NCBI GenBank assembly: GCA_964030785.1
Contig: OZ034978.1
Span: forward strand, 17,345,953 to 17,409,952
Direction: 5' to 3'
Source of the DNA: Siderastrea siderea
Lineage: Eukaryota; Cnidaria; Anthozoa; Scleractinia; Rhizangiidae
Length of the DNA stretch: 64,000 nt
Part shown: positions 61,827 through 64,000 of the stretch, in pieces
Layout of the letters: every line of letters begins with the position of its first letter
Numbering within the stretch: position 1 is the stretch's first letter
Program-made: the position numbers and the translations under genes
Notes under the pieces: generated by a model
Told to the model about the DNA's origin: nothing
What the model saw: the letters and a program-made list of their open reading frames with translations, nothing else
Database searches by the model: none

Positions 61827-63595
61827 TCACTGAATATCCTGACCATCAAGAAACAAGAGTAGTTTGTTCAGATCTGGACAGCTTGTTACTATATCGTGAT
61901 ACTTGTGTAAGACCTGTGGGAATAAAAATGTGTCAGTTAACTCTTTGAGCCCTGGTATTAACACAAATTCTTACTGGACTCTATAGTCTGATTAGGCATA
62001 ATCATAGTAGGAACAACCTACAGATAACTATCCTGCAGGCAGGCCCCGCTGTTTGGATTTCACACGGCATACCCTGTCCCAGGCTCCAAGATAGCGCGGA
62101 CGGTGTAAAAATAAAAGACGTGAATATAAAACGCGTGTGGTGAGAGAGAGTGAGGTCCTTTCCAAGTCGGTCGTCATGCATTTGATTTCCCACTATCTGA
62201 GATCCTGGAACAGGGCAGACGTACCACTCGTTACTCGCGTGAAAGCTGAGCAGCTAGGATACGCGAAAACATTTGGTGATACCTTTGATTTTATTTGGAT
62301 ACTATGCGGAGAAATTTCGTAACTTATCGCTCACACAAAGTGGACGTAGTAAATGTGTGTTGGCCTTGGTGCAAGAACTGTGTTTAAAAAATTCTATAAC
62401 TGTTTAACAACGGGCAACATATACCACGTTCACCATTCACATCATCTTAATTGCTCTTTATTTAAGCTTTTAGTAGCTTGAATTAAGCACTTTTTCCCGC
62501 GTTTGACAGCACTCTGGAATCCGACTGGGTCTTTGTATTACCCCAGTTGCATTAGCCACTGTTGCGTAAATTTTACGCGTGCACAGGCTTGAATTTAACT
62601 AGCTTTACGTGCGTAAATAAAATTAGAGACGATGTATGAACGGCTTACGTAAACGTAAAAACTTGTCTCTAATTTTATTTAAGCACGCAAAGCCAGTTAA
62701 ATTGACACCCGTACGCACGTAAAATTTACGCAACAGTGGAAATCCACCTTAAGGCATTACGGAACCTGTCCCTGGAGATAGAGAACCTGGGAAGGAGGTT
62801 GGGTCTTGAGTTCACAATAGGCATTAGAAAAAAAGAGTACAGGAAATAAATAACTGCTACTTACGAGTCTAATCTTTTCCACCAGTGCATCCAGTCGGCA
62901 GATCTCGGCCTCGGCTTTCTGGATGTTTCCCTCAAGGACTCGAATCTGAAGCAATGTAAGACATGTCAAACTACAAATAACTCTAGGACAAAAAATGGTT
63001 CAGATGTCTTTGTTAGAACATTTTTTAATGACAGGAGGAATATGAGATCCGGAGACTTCCAAGGCAACGAACGCAGAGCAAAATGTTGTTGGGAGAAAAG
63101 TAATGGTCACCCTCAGTGACGAGATTCCGATTGTTTTACCTTCAGACAAAGCCTGAGTTAGCCTTTTACGACTTAGTAGAAAACACACAGCTATAGTTAA
63201 GTCCAACTTCCATAGCTTGAGACAAAAATTGTCTGAGTATTGTTACAGGCTCGATTTCTCGCAGTTTCGTGCGCCCGTATTCCTCCGTCCACCTATGACT
63301 ACCGTACCAACTCAACGGCTGAAATCGACGGTCTAGACAGATACAAGATAGCCGAGGCAAAATACCGAAACAAAAGTGTAGTGGGTTTATCCGTTTATCC
63401 CTCGCACAGTTATGTCTTTTTAAAATGTGACTTGCAATTTGCTGTTGATTTCGCGAATCTCAGGGAGCACAGGAAGGAAAAGGAGGGAGGGAAGGGAAGG
63501 GCGTTTACCTTGGAATCCGTTCTGTATTTATATTCTGTCATGTAGTCTTCTGTCTCCATTCGATATGCTAAGGACTTTTCTTTCAACTTTTGCAC
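61827..63595 (-). CDS. 3' end of an unrecognised coiled-coil protein (partial)
   Basis: Three exons join in phase 0 in transcript order: 63509-63595, 62865-62945 and 61827-61913, with acceptors and donors in place and stop TGA at 61827-61829. The visible 83 residues read VQKLKEKSLAYRMETEDY, then EGNIQKAEAEICRLDALVEK, then HKYHDIVTSCPDLNKLL, ending FLDGQDIQ. Heptad-like spacing of Leu and Ile with many charges points to a coiled coil followed by a short compact tail. The gene runs off the right edge. I do not recognise the family; cytoskeletal or ciliary coiled-coil proteins have this look, but that is only an impression. Confidence 0.7.
62556..62739. mobile_element. 184-bp MITE with CCACTGTTGCGTAAATTTTA ends
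   Basis: CCACTGTTGCGTAAATTTTA at 62556 is mirrored exactly by TAAAATTTACGCAACAGTGG ending at 62739. A second inner inverted pair (TAAATAAAATTAGAGAC and GTCTCTAATTTTATTTA) makes the whole element foldable. It lies in an intron of the coiled-coil gene. Confidence 0.85.
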
Positions 63596-64000
63596 CTGCA
63601 AGCATAACAGCAGTCGAACATCTCAAGGACACCTCCAAAGTCACAGCCCATTCTACATGGTGTACAACCCCATTTTAGAAAAAAAATTAAAATTAAATCA
63701 CATTGAATTGAGAAAAAAAAAGAAGAAAAAAAAAAAGAAGAAAAAAAGAAAGAAAAAGAATCGCAGGCTATGATTTTTTCCCATAATGATTCGCCCACGT
63801 TCAGTCAACGGTGAAAGAAATTCGCCCATGAAATGAGTTCACAGAGTACACACTAGCGTACTAAAACATAAACATCCATAGAGAAAAAGAAAATCTTCGA
63901 ATTTGATTAAAAAATGATCTGCAGAAGCCATTGCATTCAGCGCTTTCTTGTCACAGCCAGCGAATGATGTTTGAGAAACCCAGGTCTGCATGCTGCAGTA
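63596..64000. other. Right edge: intron of the coiled-coil gene
   Basis: An A-rich run with AAAGAAGAAA-type units at 63670-63760 is the only structure seen. No further exon of the minus-strand gene could be recognised before the end of the window. Confidence 0.4.

Overview
The window is nuclear DNA of an animal and looks anthozoan, most likely a stony coral. It is AT-rich. The genes have many short exons with GT-AG introns and encode conserved metazoan proteins. Introns and intergenic DNA are packed with short inverted-repeat (MITE or fold-back) elements, decayed LINE ends with microsatellite tails, and tRNA-derived repeats. I see no bacterial or viral gene set, no CRISPR array and no operon. 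The taxonomic call is an inference from gene and repeat style.

Layout. (1) 3-2439 (+): the 3' end of an unrecognised gene with a Lys-rich, Pro-rich C-terminus. (2) 2440-8950: repeat-rich DNA, including a 1.4 kb TTAA-flanked element that has split a smaller MITE. (3) 11850-15294 (-): a protein phosphatase 1 catalytic subunit, complete in eight exons. It is divergent from (4) 16157-22776 (+): C1QBP/p32, complete in seven exons. (5) 24572-25169 (-): a processed H2A.Z pseudogene with target-site duplications, lying just past the stop codon of (6) PRKRIP1, 25194-29201 (-), six exons. (7) USP30, 29296-38863 (+), fourteen exons; its start codon lies 94 bp from that of PRKRIP1, so the two share a very compact bidirectional promoter. 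(8) 39352-49124 (-): a four-transmembrane protein resembling the MS4A type, with an unresolved reading frame in its C-terminal tail. (9) 49.2-54.2 kb: tRNA-derived and fold-back repeats and a (GGGA)n block of about 440 bp. (10) 54268-57217 (-): an SRSF3/7-like splicing factor with a 36-nt middle exon. (11) 59686-61395 (+): an intronless BTB-BACK-Kelch protein. It ends tail to tail with (12) 61827-63595 (-): the 3' end of an unrecognised coiled-coil protein.

The genes do not form one pathway. C1QBP (mitochondrial matrix) and USP30 (mitochondrial outer membrane) are both mitochondrial, and PRKRIP1 and the SR protein both act in splicing, but they sit in independent transcription units. The most distinctive content is structural: nested transposons, one carrying what looks like a captured host first exon; a MITE with perfect 27-bp ends around a tRNA-like body; an inverted partial duplication of the PRKRIP1 last exon; and compact head-to-head and tail-to-tail gene pairs. 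I found no convincing new multigene system.
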